Source: an uncultured Paracoccaceae bacterium (GTDB lineage: Bacteria; Pseudomonadota; Alphaproteobacteria; Rhodobacterales; Rhodobacteraceae). Taken from it: DNA of 64,000 nt. Below, piece after piece: positions 35,480 through 47,101 of the stretch. The notes under the pieces were generated by a model. That model was not told the origin of the DNA and searched no databases. It saw only the letters and a list, made by a program, of their open reading frames with translations. A program made the translations under genes and the position numbers. The DNA is taken from contig CANLPZ010000001.1 of NCBI GenBank assembly GCA_947493145.1, forward strand, positions 124,001 through 188,000. Direction: 5' to 3'. The number at the start of each line of letters is the position of its first letter. Positions within the stretch are counted from its first letter, which is position 1.

Positions 35480-37303
35480 ATGGACCTGCGAAATATTGCG
35501 ATTATCGCACACGTTGACCACGGTAAAACAACCCTTGTCGACGAACTTCTAAAACAGTCGGGCACGTTCCGCGATAACCAAGAAACCAGCGAACGCGCGA
35601 TGGACAGCAATGATCTGGAACGCGAACGTGGGATTACAATTTTTGCCAAACCAACGTCTGTTGAATGGCGCGGCGTACGGATCAACATCGTTGACACCCC
35701 AGGTCACGCGGATTTTGGTGGCGAGGTTGAACGCATCTTGTCCATGGTCGACGGTGTTGTTTTGCTGGTCGACGCGGCCGAAGGTCCAATGCCACAAACC
35801 AAATTCGTCACATCCAAAGCGTTAAAATTGGGTTTGAAACCAATTGTGGTTGTGAACAAAGTCGACAAACCGGATGGCGAACCGGATCGCGCATTAGACG
35901 AAGTTTTCGATTTGTTTGCGAATTTGGAAGCCTCTGACGAACAGCTTGATTTCCCACATATGTATGCGTCTGGCCGTTCTGGTTGGGCCGATCATGATCT
36001 GGATGGTCCCCGCAAAAATTTGGACGCTTTGTTTGACCTGATCATCAGCCACGTTCCTGCGCCAAAGCAGATGGACAAACGTGATGAACCATTCACGATG
36101 CTGGCCACAACGCTTGGGTCCGATCCGTTCTTGGGGCGCATGTTGACCGGCCGTGTTGAAACCGGAACATTGAAAGCCGGCACAACGATCAAGGCCATGA
36201 CGCGCGAAGGCGAATTGGTTGAAAATTTCCGCGTGACCAAAATCATGGCGTTCCGCGGTTTGGAACAAACAGCAATCGATACCGCAGAAGCAGGGGATAT
36301 TGTGTCTTTGGCCGGTATGACCAAAGCAACCGTTGCGGATACATTGGCCGATCAATCCATTGATGCGGCGATCCCTGCGCAACCGATTGACCCGCCCACC
36401 ATCACCGTCACCTTTGGCATTAACGACAGCCCGCTTGCTGGTCGTGACGGCAAAAAGGTCCAGTCCCGCGTTATCCGTGACCGTTTGATGAAAGAGGCAG
36501 AATCAAACGTCGCGATCAAAGTGACTGACACCCCAGGTGGGGAAGCCTTCGAAGTTGCTGGACGCGGCGAATTGCAGATGGGTGTTTTGATCGAAAACAT
36601 GCGTCGTGAAGGGTTCGAATTGTCGATCTCGCGCCCACAAGTTTTGATGCGCGAAGAAAACGGCCAGCGCATGGAACCAATCGAAGAAGTCACCATTGAC
36701 GTGGACGACGAATTCTCTGGCTCTGTCATCGAAAAGCTGACGTCAACGCGCAAAGGCGAATTGACAGAAATGAAACCGGCTGGCGCTGGTAAAACCCGTA
36801 TCATCGCGCATGTGCCTGCACGTGGCTTGATCGGGTACCATGGTGAATTTTTGACCGACACCCGCGGCACCGGTGTGATGAACCGTGTGTTCCACGATTG
36901 GGCCCCGTACAAAGGCCCAATTCCAGGACGTCGCGCAGGTGTGTTGATTTCCATGGAAAACGGCGTTTCGGTTGCCTATGCGATTTTCAACCTTGAAGAC
37001 CGCGGTAAGTTCTTTATCGGCGCGCAAGAAGACGTGTACCAAGGCATGATCATTGGCGAACACAGCCGTGACAATGATTTGGAAGTGAACCCGTTGAAGG
37101 GTAAGAAACTGACCAACGTTCGGGCCTCTGGGTCGGACGAGGCCGTACGTTTGACGACACCTGTAAAAATGTCATTGGAAGAAGCAATTGCCTATATCGA
37201 CAACGATGAATTGGTCGAAGTGACACCAAACGCTGTACGCCTGCGCAAACGGTACCTTGACCCGCATGAACGCAAACGTCAGGCGCGTGCAGAGGCGCAG
37301 TAA
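35480..37303 (+). CDS. typA: Ribosome-associated GTPase TypA/BipA
   Basis: Translational GTPase acting in ribosome assembly and stress or cold response. The 607 residues start MDLRNIAIIAHVDHGKTT (G1), with G3 DTPGHADFGGEVER, G4 NKVDKPDGE, elongation-factor domains and the BipA C-terminal domain with KGKKLTNVRASGSDEA. An in-frame extension upstream to 35294 is ignored because the ATG at 35480 has AAGG ahead of it and matches the family length. A terminator follows. Confidence 0.97.
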   Translation: MDLRNIAIIAHVDHGKTTLVDELLKQSGTFRDNQETSERAMDSNDLERERGITIFAKPTSVEWRGVRINIVDTPGHADFGGEVERILSMVDGVVLLVDAAEGPMPQTKFVTSKALKLGLKPIVVVNKVDKPDGEPDRALDEVFDLFANLEASDEQLDFPHMYASGRSGWADHDLDGPRKNLDALFDLIISHVPAPKQMDKRDEPFTMLATTLGSDPFLGRMLTGRVETGTLKAGTTIKAMTREGELVENFRVTKIMAFRGLEQTAIDTAEAGDIVSLAGMTKATVADTLADQSIDAAIPAQPIDPPTITVTFGINDSPLAGRDGKKVQSRVIRDRLMKEAESNVAIKVTDTPGGEAFEVAGRGELQMGVLIENMRREGFELSISRPQVLMREENGQRMEPIEEVTIDVDDEFSGSVIEKLTSTRKGELTEMKPAGAGKTRIIAHVPARGLIGYHGEFLTDTRGTGVMNRVFHDWAPYKGPIPGRRAGVLISMENGVSVAYAIFNLEDRGKFFIGAQEDVYQGMIIGEHSRDNDLEVNPLKGKKLTNVRASGSDEAVRLTTPVKMSLEEAIAYIDNDELVEVTPNAVRLRKRYLDPHERKRQARAEAQ

Positions 37304-37326
37304 GCTTTACAAAACCGAACAAAATG

Positions 37327-37357
37327 AAAAGGCCGGTATTGAACATACCGGCCTTTT
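37327..37357. terminator. Intrinsic terminator after typA
   Basis: Stem AAAAGGCCGGTAT / ATACCGGCCTTTT with a five-base loop; symmetrical A and T tracts serve both convergent genes. Confidence 0.85.
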
Positions 37358-37383
37358 CTTTTCAAAGTTCAACAATCGAAGGT

Positions 37384-37674
37384 TTATTCAAGCTCTTCGA
37401 CAATCGATAATTGTCGTTCTGACGCATCCCGTGCGAATTCAAGCGCCTCTTGATAGGCAGGCGAATGATAACAGGCTTCAGCCGCCTCAAGACTAGGGAA
37501 CCGGGCGACCACATTGCGTGGAAAATCGCGGCCTTCCTTTTGAACATAGGCGCCGCCGCGCACCAAAAACTGCCCCCCAAAATCCGCAATCGCACCTGTG
37601 GCACGCTTGGCATATTCGGCATAGCTGTCAGGATCTGTGACAATCACATGGCTGATCCAAAGGGCGGTGGGCAT
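37384..37674 (-). CDS. DUF1330 domain protein
   Basis: A 96-residue dimeric ferredoxin-like (alpha-beta barrel) protein of the DUF1330 family. Recognised by YAEYAKRATGAIADFGGQFL, VRGG and the FPSLEAAEACYHSPAYQEAL block. Cytoplasmic; no confirmed function for the family. It starts 1 base after the alaS stop, so it is probably cotranscribed with alaS. Confidence 0.85.
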   Translation of the reverse strand: MPTALWISHVIVTDPDSYAEYAKRATGAIADFGGQFLVRGGAYVQKEGRDFPRNVVARFPSLEAAEACYHSPAYQEALEFARDASERQLSIVEELE

Positions 37675-40329
37675 TTACGCCCCCAGCACTTTTTCTGCGG
37701 CAGCGATTGCTGCCTCTGCGTTGTCCACGGACGCCGCGCCACCTTGGGCCATGTCAGGGCGGCCACCGCCACCTTTGCCACCTAATTCGACAACCGCCGC
37801 TTTGACCAAATCCACGGCTGACAAAGATCCTTTCAAATCCTCAGTCAGACCGGCCGCAACGGCGGCTTTACCGCCCGCATCCGCAATCAACAACACCGCG
37901 CCCGAACCAAGTTGTGCTTTGTGGTTGTCAATCAACGCAGGCAAGTCCTTGCCCGTTACACCGGTCAACACCTGCGCGATGAATTTGACCCCATTGATGT
38001 CTTTTGCCGATGCCTCTTGTCCGCCGCCGGACCCTGCCATCGCCAACTCCCGACGCAATTGCGCGACTTCGTTTGACAGTGCTTTACGTTCGTCCATCAA
38101 GGATTTCACACGTGCCTCAACATCGGCGGGTTGTGCCTTCAATGTCGCGGCCAAAGACCCCAGCGTATTGGCTTGGGCGTTCAGATGTTTGAACGCCGCC
38201 TCACCTGTTAAGGCTTCGATCCGGCGCACACCGGCGGAAGAGGCCGCGTCAGACAACAAAACAAATGTCCCTATGTCGCCCGTTTGTGCCACATGGGTCC
38301 CGCCACACAGTTCCAAGGAATAGGTTTCACCGTCTGTGCCTTTGCCCGATCCGGTTTGTTGCCCCATCGATACAACGCGGACCTCGTCACCATATTTTTC
38401 GCCAAACAACGCCTGCGCGCCGATGTCACGGGCATCGTCTGGCGTCATGATACGGGTTTCGACCGCGGTGTTTTGGCGGATATAGGCGTTCACCTCTTCG
38501 CTCACCTGCGCCATTTCGTCGGTTGTTAAGCCTTTGGCATGGCTAAAATCGAACCGCAACCGATCGTCCGCGTTCAAGGAGCCACGCTGCGCCACATGAT
38601 CGCCAAGCGCATTGCGAAGCGCCTCGTGCAACAGGTGCGTGGCAGAGTGGTTCGCACGGATCGCACTGCGCCGAACATGATCGACCGTTAACGTCGCTGC
38701 ATCGCCGACCTTAAATGCGCCATCAAGTTTGGCCACATGGGCAAAGACGCCGTTTGTTTTGCGTGTATCTGATACGGTGGCGGTTGCGCCCTCAACAGTG
38801 ATCACACCGCTGTCGCCCACCTGACCGCCCGATTCCGCATAGAACGGCGTCTGGTTCAGGATCAACGTCACTTCGTCGTCTTTGCCAGCCTTGTCGACCA
38901 CGTTCCCGTCTTTCAAAATGGCAACGATTTGCCCTTCGGCGGTTTCGGTGTCGTAGCCCAAGAAATCAGTCGCGCCGTGTTCCTCGGCCAGATCGAACCA
39001 AACCGTTGCGTCCGCCGCATCCCCAGACCCAGACCACGCCGCACGTGCCTTGGCTTTTTGTTCTGCCATGGCCGCGTCAAATCCGTCAGTGTCAACATCA
39101 CGCCCCATTTCGCGCAGCGCGTCTTGGGTTAAATCCAGCGGGAACCCGTATGTATCATACAGCTTAAACGCCGCCTCGCCCGACAGCGATGCCCCCTCGT
39201 CCAGACCAGACACTTCGTCATCCAGTAATTTCAAACCACGGTCCAAGGTTTGCTTGAATCGGGTTTCTTCCAGTTTCAAGGTTTCTTCGATCAAAGACTG
39301 CGCCTGACCAAGTTCCGGATACGCCGCGCCCATCTGTTGAACCAACGCAGGGACCAAACGGTGCATCAACGGGTCCTTTGCCCCCAACAGATGCGCATGG
39401 CGCATCGCGCGGCGCATGATACGGCGCAACACATAGCCACGGCCATCATTGGATGGCATCACGCCATCGGCCAACAAAAACGATGTCGACCGTAAATGGT
39501 CCGCGATCACACGGTGATGGACATTTTGATCACCATCCAGATCCGTCGACGATGCATTCGCCGAGGCTTCCATCAAATTGCGCATCAAATCGGTGTCGTA
39601 GTTATCATGGCTGCCTTGCAACAGGGCCGCGATCCGTTCCAGCCCCATGCCCGTATCAATGGATTGCATATCCAGATCGACCATGCTGCCGTCCGCAAAT
39701 TTTTCGTTTTGCATGAAAACGAGGTTCCAGATCTCGATGAACCGGTCGCCGTCTTCCTCTGGCGATCCGGGAGGTCCGCCCCAAATATGATCGCCATGGT
39801 CAAAAAAGATTTCCGTACACGGGCCGCATGGTCCAGTGTCACCCATCTGCCAAAAGTTATCTGATGTTGCGATACGGATGATACGATCTTCGGGAACACC
39901 CATTTTTTTCCAGATATCAAAGGCTTCGTCGTCCGTGTGATACACCGTTGTCAAAAGCCGTTTTGGGTCAATATCGAATTCTTTGGTGATCAATTCCCAT
40001 GCGAATGGGATTGCTTCGTGTTTGAAATAATCGCCAAACGAAAAGTTCCCCAACATTTCGAAAAACGTGTGGTGACGGGCTGTGTAACCGACGTTGTCCA
40101 GATCGTTATGTTTACCGCCAGCCCGCACACATTTTTGTGCGGTTGTGGCCCGTGTGTAATCCCGTTTTTCGACGCCGGTGAAACAGTTTTTGAACTGCAC
40201 CATTCCGGAGTTCACGAACATCAACGTCGGGTCATTGCGCGGCACCAATGGGCTGGATGGCACAATCTCGTGGCCCTGTTTTTCAAAGTAATTTAAAAAC
40301 GTTGACCGGATTTCGTTCAAAGTAGGCAT
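37675..40329 (-). CDS. alaS: Alanyl-tRNA synthetase
   Basis: Charges tRNA-Ala. The 884 residues start [20 protein letters not shown], followed by the class II catalytic domain (1-240), the tRNA-recognition domain, the editing domain with the zinc motifs [12 protein letters not shown] and [10 protein letters not shown], and the C-terminal DHHA1-like oligomerisation region ending [14 protein letters not shown]. Full length. A GTG five codons upstream could add five residues, but the ATG matches the family start. Confidence 0.97.
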   Translation of the reverse strand: MPTLNEIRSTFLNYFEKQGHEIVPSSPLVPRNDPTLMFVNSGMVQFKNCFTGVEKRDYTRATTAQKCVRAGGKHNDLDNVGYTARHHTFFEMLGNFSFGDYFKHEAIPFAWELITKEFDIDPKRLLTTVYHTDDEAFDIWKKMGVPEDRIIRIATSDNFWQMGDTGPCGPCTEIFFDHGDHIWGGPPGSPEEDGDRFIEIWNLVFMQNEKFADGSMVDLDMQSIDTGMGLERIAALLQGSHDNYDTDLMRNLMEASANASSTDLDGDQNVHHRVIADHLRSTSFLLADGVMPSNDGRGYVLRRIMRRAMRHAHLLGAKDPLMHRLVPALVQQMGAAYPELGQAQSLIEETLKLEETRFKQTLDRGLKLLDDEVSGLDEGASLSGEAAFKLYDTYGFPLDLTQDALREMGRDVDTDGFDAAMAEQKAKARAAWSGSGDAADATVWFDLAEEHGATDFLGYDTETAEGQIVAILKDGNVVDKAGKDDEVTLILNQTPFYAESGGQVGDSGVITVEGATATVSDTRKTNGVFAHVAKLDGAFKVGDAATLTVDHVRRSAIRANHSATHLLHEALRNALGDHVAQRGSLNADDRLRFDFSHAKGLTTDEMAQVSEEVNAYIRQNTAVETRIMTPDDARDIGAQALFGEKYGDEVRVVSMGQQTGSGKGTDGETYSLELCGGTHVAQTGDIGTFVLLSDAASSAGVRRIEALTGEAAFKHLNAQANTLGSLAATLKAQPADVEARVKSLMDERKALSNEVAQLRRELAMAGSGGGQEASAKDINGVKFIAQVLTGVTGKDLPALIDNHKAQLGSGAVLLIADAGGKAAVAAGLTEDLKGSLSAVDLVKAAVVELGGKGGGGRPDMAQGGAASVDNAEAAIAAAEKVLGA

Positions 40330-40404
40330 TTGCAGGACTTTCACAGCGGAATTGTTGGTTCAACGTTGTTTATCCGCCTGTTTCGCCCCTGTCCACAGCA
40401 AGAA

Positions 40405-40433
40405 AAAACCGCCCAGAAAATAGGGCGGTTTTC
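40405..40433 (-). terminator. Intrinsic terminator of recA
   Basis: Stem AAAACCGCCC / GGGCGGTTTT. Read on the minus strand it ends in a long T run (GGTTTTTTC), correctly placed 20 bases after recA. Confidence 0.85.
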
Positions 40434-40453
40434 CTGTTCAAATTTGCGTATGT

Positions 40454-41551
40454 TTAAAGGTCGATAACGTCGGCACCATCGCCGTCCAATCCTTCGCCCT
40501 TTGCCTCGGCTTCGGGCATGTCAAAGTCCAAACCATGCGCGGCGCGAATTTTATCTTCGATTTCCAGCGCGATTTGCGGGTTTTCTTTTAGGAAGGTTTT
40601 TGAATTTTCACGTCCCTGCCCGATCCGTTCATCGCCATAGCTGAACCATGCACCGGATTTATCGACCACTCCGGCCTTGACCCCCAGATCCAAAAGTTCC
40701 CCCATTTTTGAAATCCCTTCGCCATACATGATGTCGAATTCGATGACCTTAAATGGCGGGGCGACTTTGTTTTTCACCACTTTCACCCGTGTGGCGTTGC
40801 CGACCACTTCGTCGCGGTCTTTCAACGCGCCGATCCGGCGGATGTCCAAACGAACGGACGAATAGAATTTTAGCGCGTTCCCACCGGTCGTGGTTTCGGG
40901 ACTGCCAAACATCACGCCGATTTTCATCCGGATTTGGTTAATGAAAATCACCATGCAATTCGAACGATTGATCGAACCGGTCAGTTTCCGCATGGCTTGG
41001 GACATCAGACGCGCATGAACACCGACGCTGCTGTCGCCCATGTCGCCTTCAAGCTCCGATTTTGGCGTAAGCGCCGCGACAGAATCGACGATGACCATGC
41101 TCACCGCGCCAGATCGCACCAAAGTATCAACAATTTCGAGTGCTTGTTCACCAGTGTCCGGTTGCGAAATCAGCAATTCGTCCAAATCAACGCCAAGCTT
41201 TTTGGCATATTGTGGGTCAAGCGCATGTTCCGCGTCGACAAACGCAACAACACCGCCCTTTTTCTGTTCCTCAGCCGCACAATGCAGTGTGAGCGTCGTT
41301 TTACCTGAACTTTCAGGACCATAGATTTCAACGATACGTCCCTTTGGCAGACCACCAATCCCAAGACCGATGTCCAGACCCAGCGATCCGGTTGATGTTG
41401 CTTCGATTTCTTGCACGGCATTCCCATCGCCGAGCTTCATAATCGACCCTTTACCAAACTGCCGTTCAATCTGCGCCAAAGCGCTATCAAGCGCCTTTTG
41501 TTTGTCCGCTGCTTTTTTATCGCTCATGTTTAAAAGATCTGCCATTGCCAT
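40454..41551 (-). CDS. recA: Recombinase RecA
   Basis: Strand-exchange protein of homologous recombination and co-protease for LexA. The 365 residues show Walker [10 protein letters not shown] (78-86), Walker B region [15 protein letters not shown], loop L2 near the [18 protein letters not shown] block, and the acidic C-terminal end. An AAGGA ribosome site precedes the chosen ATG. The alphaproteobacterial SOS box lies 52 bases upstream, so LexA control is expected. Confidence 0.98.
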   Translation of the reverse strand: MAMADLLNMSDKKAADKQKALDSALAQIERQFGKGSIMKLGDGNAVQEIEATSTGSLGLDIGLGIGGLPKGRIVEIYGPESSGKTTLTLHCAAEEQKKGGVVAFVDAEHALDPQYAKKLGVDLDELLISQPDTGEQALEIVDTLVRSGAVSMVIVDSVAALTPKSELEGDMGDSSVGVHARLMSQAMRKLTGSINRSNCMVIFINQIRMKIGVMFGSPETTTGGNALKFYSSVRLDIRRIGALKDRDEVVGNATRVKVVKNKVAPPFKVIEFDIMYGEGISKMGELLDLGVKAGVVDKSGAWFSYGDERIGQGRENSKTFLKENPQIALEIEDKIRAAHGLDFDMPEAEAKGEGLDGDGADVIDL

Positions 41552-41602
41552 TGTTTCGTATCCTTATCTCACACCCATTGAAGTGCATCAATCCGAATGA
41601 AT

Positions 41603-41617
41603 GTTCTTGCCTTGTTC
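41603..41617. promoter_or_regulatory. LexA (SOS) box of recA
   Basis: GTTCTTGCCTTGTTC, a perfect copy of the alphaproteobacterial SOS box GTTC-N7-GTTC (GAAC-N7-GAAC on the other strand), centred about 59 bases upstream of the recA start codon. Confidence 0.85.
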
Positions 41618-41709
41618 TTATTTTCTTATGAGATCAAAACAAGAACAAATCAACATAAAATTTACTGACTTGACTATCATTGACAAAATTTAACGATCAG
41701 TTACCAAAG

Positions 41710-41740
41710 AAAAAATCAGGGGAAATCCCCTGATTTTTTT
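41710..41740 (-). terminator. Intrinsic terminator of cckA
   Basis: Stem AATCAGGGGA / TCCCCTGATT flanked by A and T runs, about 25 bases past the cckA stop (cckA is on the minus strand). Strong in both directions. Confidence 0.85.
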
Positions 41741-41764
41741 CGTTTTATCAATTTGTTAAGCGCG

Positions 41765-44044
41765 TTAGTGGATGAGCTGACTTTGAACAGTTTCAGTCAA
41801 ATCATTCAACGAGAACGGTTTCGGCAGAAAGACGGAATCCGGGATCGTCGGTTTTCCGTCCTCAAACGAATCCTCCGCGTATCCCGACACAAAAACAACT
41901 TTAACATCGGGCCGATTTTCTAAGGCAATTTTTACCCAACTCGGACCGTCCATCCCAGGCATGACAACGTCGGTTACAAAAAGATCGACTTGAAGATCCC
42001 TATCTTCAAGACGTTCAAGTGCTTGCTCTGCGCAATCGGCTTCTATCACGGTATAGCCGCGCAAACGCAGTGCACGAGACGCAAAGGCCCGAACAGGTGC
42101 TTCGTCTTCAACCAACAACACCACGCCCTCATGTGGTGCAACTTGTGACAATTTTGGTGTTTCCTCTTCAATGTGGCGCAATTCCTCCTGACCCTCATGA
42201 GCAGGAAAATATAGTTCAAATTTTGTGCCGACACCGACTTCGCTGTCAACAAAAATAAAACCACCTGTCTGTTTCACTATACCATAAGCTGTGGAAAGCC
42301 CTAGCCCCGTGCCTTCGCCTTGTCTTTTGGTTGTATAGAAGGGTTCAAAAATCTTCGTAAGCGTGTCTGGCGCGATCCCCGTCCCTTGGTCCGTGACTGA
42401 CACCACCACATACTCCCCAACAGGAACTGTGGCGCGATCCTTCCGCAGCGGGGCCGTCAGCATCGTCTCGCGCGTATCGACGGTAATCACGCCACCGTCT
42501 TTCATCGCGTCGCGGGCGTTCACAATCAGGTTCATCATCACTTGTTCCAATTGGCGCTTGTCGACGCGAATTGCGCTGCCCCCCGCGCCATGATTGGTTT
42601 CAAGTTTTATTTTTTCACCGACCAAACGGTTCAAAAGATGGGTTAAATCAGCAAGCGTATCTTGAACGTCTAAAATTTGAGGTTTTAGTGTTTGTTTGCG
42701 CGAGAATGCCAACAGCTGCCCAACCAAACTTGCAGCGCGATTGGCGTTTTGATGAATTTGCGACAGATCACCAAAGTCTGGATCATCTTTGTCGTGCCGC
42801 AACAACAACAAATCACAATGGCCAGAAATCGCCGTCAAAAGATTGTTGAAATCATGCGCGACGCCACCTGCAAGCTGCCCGATCGCTTCCATTTTCTGGC
42901 TTTGTACAAATTTGGCCTCAAGCGATTTTAGCTCAGTCGCATCAGACAAAACTGCAATCAGCACCGGTTCAGACCCGACCATCACACGACTTACGGACAT
43001 TTGAACATGAACGTCTTTATTCTCATGTTTAACATGTAAAAACTCAGCCGTAGCCCCAGTTCGGCCACTGGCAATTTCGGACAACCATTCAGAGATCGAA
43101 CGCCCTAATCCCTCAAACATATCTGCAACCGGCATACCGTTTGGGATTTTCATCCCCAAAAGCCTGTGCGCCAATGTATTTGAATGCATAATCGCGCCAT
43201 TCTGACAAATTTTCAGCAGCGGCACCGGTACCTTTTCGAAGAAATCCCAGCCTTCTGCAAACGAAGGTTCTTCCGCGACCTGAGGTGCAGGGAACGCATA
43301 GATGTCGCGTTTTCCTGCGGCGCCGTCGACAACGGCGATCAACGCATCAACCGGCCCGTCCCCCCCATCGACGGTCAACACATCCCCGTTGCTAACGTTT
43401 GGGTTGCGAAAAATGCGGTCAAGCGAACCGACACGGCCCCCACAAATTCGGCGAAACGCGTCATTCATGTACAAAATGGTGCCGCTAGAGCTGGCAGACA
43501 ACATCGGAATAGCAAGCGAGTTCGACACCGCATTGCGGTCTGTCATCTGTTCAACCCGCCAAAGAAAGGCCGTGTCGTCGATCACATGTACAGCAAGTCT
43601 GACCTGTCCCTTTCGGGTGACAATATCCTCGCGCGCTGCGCCCTGATGTCGTGCCTTTTCTTGTAAGCGATACAGAACAGAAGCCGGGTTTGCAAAAAGT
43701 GACTTAAATTCACTGGCCAGTGTATCTGCCGTGGTTTGAGACGCGGAACGTTGCGCGGCGTCATTCCTGTAAATAATTGCGCCGTCGCTGTCGGTAATGA
43801 AACTTGGCGACGCATCTTTATCAACAAATTTTGCTGCGAACGTTTTGAGACCGTTTTCAATCTGCCGATCGCGGATCGAGACAAAAGATACGGCCGCAGA
43901 AACAGCCGCAAACCCGCAAGCGACAGCCACAAAACCCATGTTTAACAGCGGGTCTTGGACAACAAGCGCTGCACTGGCGCAGACCACCACGATAGAGGCG
44001 AGAAGGAACAGCCACGGGCCAAGGGCACGAAGCGCAAGTAACAC
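41765..44044 (-). CDS. cckA: Hybrid histidine kinase CckA
   Basis: Membrane kinase of the CckA-ChpT-CtrA cell-cycle phosphorelay. With the GTG start it is 759 residues: two membrane segments at the N-terminus, PAS-type sensor regions (about 85-370), HisKA with His397 (GGVAHDFNNLL), an ATPase domain (GLGLSTAYGIVKQTGG), and a receiver domain with Asp692 (VDLFVTDVVMPGMDG). I chose GTG at 44044 because AGGAAA lies in front; a TTG at 44116 would add 24 residues and would nearly abut the CtrA box. Order and motifs match alphaproteobacterial CckA well. Confidence 0.9.
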   Translation of the reverse strand: MLLALRALGPWLFLLASIVVVCASAALVVQDPLLNMGFVAVACGFAAVSAAVSFVSIRDRQIENGLKTFAAKFVDKDASPSFITDSDGAIIYRNDAAQRSASQTTADTLASEFKSLFANPASVLYRLQEKARHQGAAREDIVTRKGQVRLAVHVIDDTAFLWRVEQMTDRNAVSNSLAIPMLSASSSGTILYMNDAFRRICGGRVGSLDRIFRNPNVSNGDVLTVDGGDGPVDALIAVVDGAAGKRDIYAFPAPQVAEEPSFAEGWDFFEKVPVPLLKICQNGAIMHSNTLAHRLLGMKIPNGMPVADMFEGLGRSISEWLSEIASGRTGATAEFLHVKHENKDVHVQMSVSRVMVGSEPVLIAVLSDATELKSLEAKFVQSQKMEAIGQLAGGVAHDFNNLLTAISGHCDLLLLRHDKDDPDFGDLSQIHQNANRAASLVGQLLAFSRKQTLKPQILDVQDTLADLTHLLNRLVGEKIKLETNHGAGGSAIRVDKRQLEQVMMNLIVNARDAMKDGGVITVDTRETMLTAPLRKDRATVPVGEYVVVSVTDQGTGIAPDTLTKIFEPFYTTKRQGEGTGLGLSTAYGIVKQTGGFIFVDSEVGVGTKFELYFPAHEGQEELRHIEEETPKLSQVAPHEGVVLLVEDEAPVRAFASRALRLRGYTVIEADCAEQALERLEDRDLQVDLFVTDVVMPGMDGPSWVKIALENRPDVKVVFVSGYAEDSFEDGKPTIPDSVFLPKPFSLNDLTETVQSQLIH

Positions 44045-44126
44045 AACATTTTCCTGTTTCAGTGTTCGCGTCAAAACAAAACTCCAAAGCAAAGGTCCAA
44101 CGGTGGCTCTATACAAAGGAAAAAGA

Positions 44127-44143
44127 GTTAACTCACAATTAAG
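44127..44143. promoter_or_regulatory. CtrA-type binding box upstream of cckA
   Basis: On the cckA strand TTAATTGTGAGTTAAC, a perfect copy of the CtrA site TTAA-N7-TTAAC, lies about 85-100 bases before the chosen cckA start. Its position suggests CtrA acting on the gene for its own upstream kinase. Confidence 0.6.
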
Positions 44144-44175
44144 CCAACATCAGACTAACCACTGAATTCAGGAAA

Positions 44176-45360
44176 TCAACCGAAAGTTGAATTACGGTTT
44201 TTGAACTGCGAAATAAAGAACCCATCAGCATGCGCGGAAACCGCGATAGATTTTTCAAGAACCTTTGAAAAATGGTCAGATTCGGCCAAGGTCCCGTTCA
44301 AAACTTCCTGATTTTCTTGATCAAAGACAGAACATGTCCCATAAGCGATTGCCCCTTGATCGGCGCAAAGCGCGATGGCTGAATGAACAATTTTAAGTTG
44401 CAATCCACTTAATTCCGCAAGCCGTTCAGGTGTTAACGCCCATTTCGCACTGGGCGTTCGCCGCCAAGTTCCGCTGCCACTACACGGCGCGTCAATTAGG
44501 ATAACATCGAACGGTCCACTGTTCGACAAAGCGGAGGGTTCCACAACGGAAATCGTGACGCCTGCGCGCGCTGCACGTGCTGGGATATCGGCCATGCGAC
44601 GCACAGAAATATCGTGCGCAAAAACTTGACAGTCAACGCGTGCAGCAATCGCCAAGGATTTTCCGCCGCCTCCGGCGCAAAGATCCAACACACGCGCACC
44701 CGTTGGAATATCAAGCGCATCAACCATCGCTTGCGACCCTGCATCTTGCAGCTCAACAACACCAGTCTGAAACGCCTTTGACTGCATGACCTTGCGCGGA
44801 TTTTCGGTGACCGTCAACGCGGTCTCGGACACAGGGTTTTCAACCGTTTCAATCCCATCAGATCGCAAAATCTGTTGCGCAGTGGCGCGATCCGATTTTC
44901 GCAGATTAACCCGTAACGTAACCGGCGCGCGCTGACGAAGCGTTTGGGCGATAAATGTGGCCTCTTCCCCATATTGGGCCTCAAGCTTTGCCCATATCCA
45001 GTCCGGCATGTCGTTTTGGATGTGCAGCGGTTGAGACGCCAAATCACCAGCCACAGTTTCCACGTCGCTCAATGGCGCGGGTGCAAATTTTGCACCACTA
45101 AACAGGTCGTCTAAATTGGCATTTTGCGCGCGGCATGCACCGATCATAACAGCGCGCCCATCCGTTCCCTGCCCTAAGGCAGAATAGGAATATTTGCACC
45201 GCAACGCATCAAACACATGATCGCGAACAGCGGCGCGATCTTTGGACCCTGCATACCGGTTTTGGCGCCCCCAATTGGTCAGGGCCTTTTCGGATGCTGT
45301 GCCAGAAAACACCTCATCCAACACCGTGATTGCGGCGGCAATTCGGGCGGCTGGTGTCAT
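44176..45360 (-). CDS. RsmB-like rRNA (cytosine-C5) methyltransferase
   Basis: SAM-dependent RNA m5C methyltransferase of the RsmB/NOP2 family, 394 residues. SAM motif VLDLCAGGGGKSLAIAA (225-241); catalytic Cys343 and Cys293 in YGTCSV and DAPCSGSGTWRR. An N-terminal ~90-residue helical region (NusB-like) is shorter than in E. coli RsmB. Probable target is 16S rRNA. Between guaB (24 bases upstream) and cckA, minus strand. Confidence 0.9.
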   Translation of the reverse strand: MTPAARIAAAITVLDEVFSGTASEKALTNWGRQNRYAGSKDRAAVRDHVFDALRCKYSYSALGQGTDGRAVMIGACRAQNANLDDLFSGAKFAPAPLSDVETVAGDLASQPLHIQNDMPDWIWAKLEAQYGEEATFIAQTLRQRAPVTLRVNLRKSDRATAQQILRSDGIETVENPVSETALTVTENPRKVMQSKAFQTGVVELQDAGSQAMVDALDIPTGARVLDLCAGGGGKSLAIAARVDCQVFAHDISVRRMADIPARAARAGVTISVVEPSALSNSGPFDVILIDAPCSGSGTWRRTPSAKWALTPERLAELSGLQLKIVHSAIALCADQGAIAYGTCSVFDQENQEVLNGTLAESDHFSKVLEKSIAVSAHADGFFISQFKNRNSTFG

Positions 45361-45383
45361 ATGGCTCCCTCCGCCCGTGTCAT

Positions 45384-46859
<1,476 letters not shown>

Positions 46860-47101
46860 TCATTTGACACGTCCCTATTTCACGGCTGGCATAAAAAGGA
46901 AAGAGATAACGCGCGCAACAGCAGATATTTGATCGCAATGCTGTTAAAGTCGGTGCGCGCTGGATCACACCTGCAGCAAATTCATAATCAACGCTCGAAT
47001 TTTTCAAATCACAGCACCTGTTCAAGGGCCGATAAATCATCGTAAATTGTCGCAAATCTAACAGGCAATTTGCCCAAAACCGCGTAAAATGGGCAAAACA
47101 T

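Noticed and set aside
35294..35480. N-terminal extension of typA by 62 residues
   Set aside because: The family start MDLRNIAI with a ribosome site at 35480 explains the length of 607; the extra residues do not match any BipA.
41690..41704. CtrA-like TTAA-N7-TTAC between recA and cckA
   Set aside because: One mismatch in the conserved half and located behind cckA, so unlikely to act; kept separate from the perfect box at 44127.
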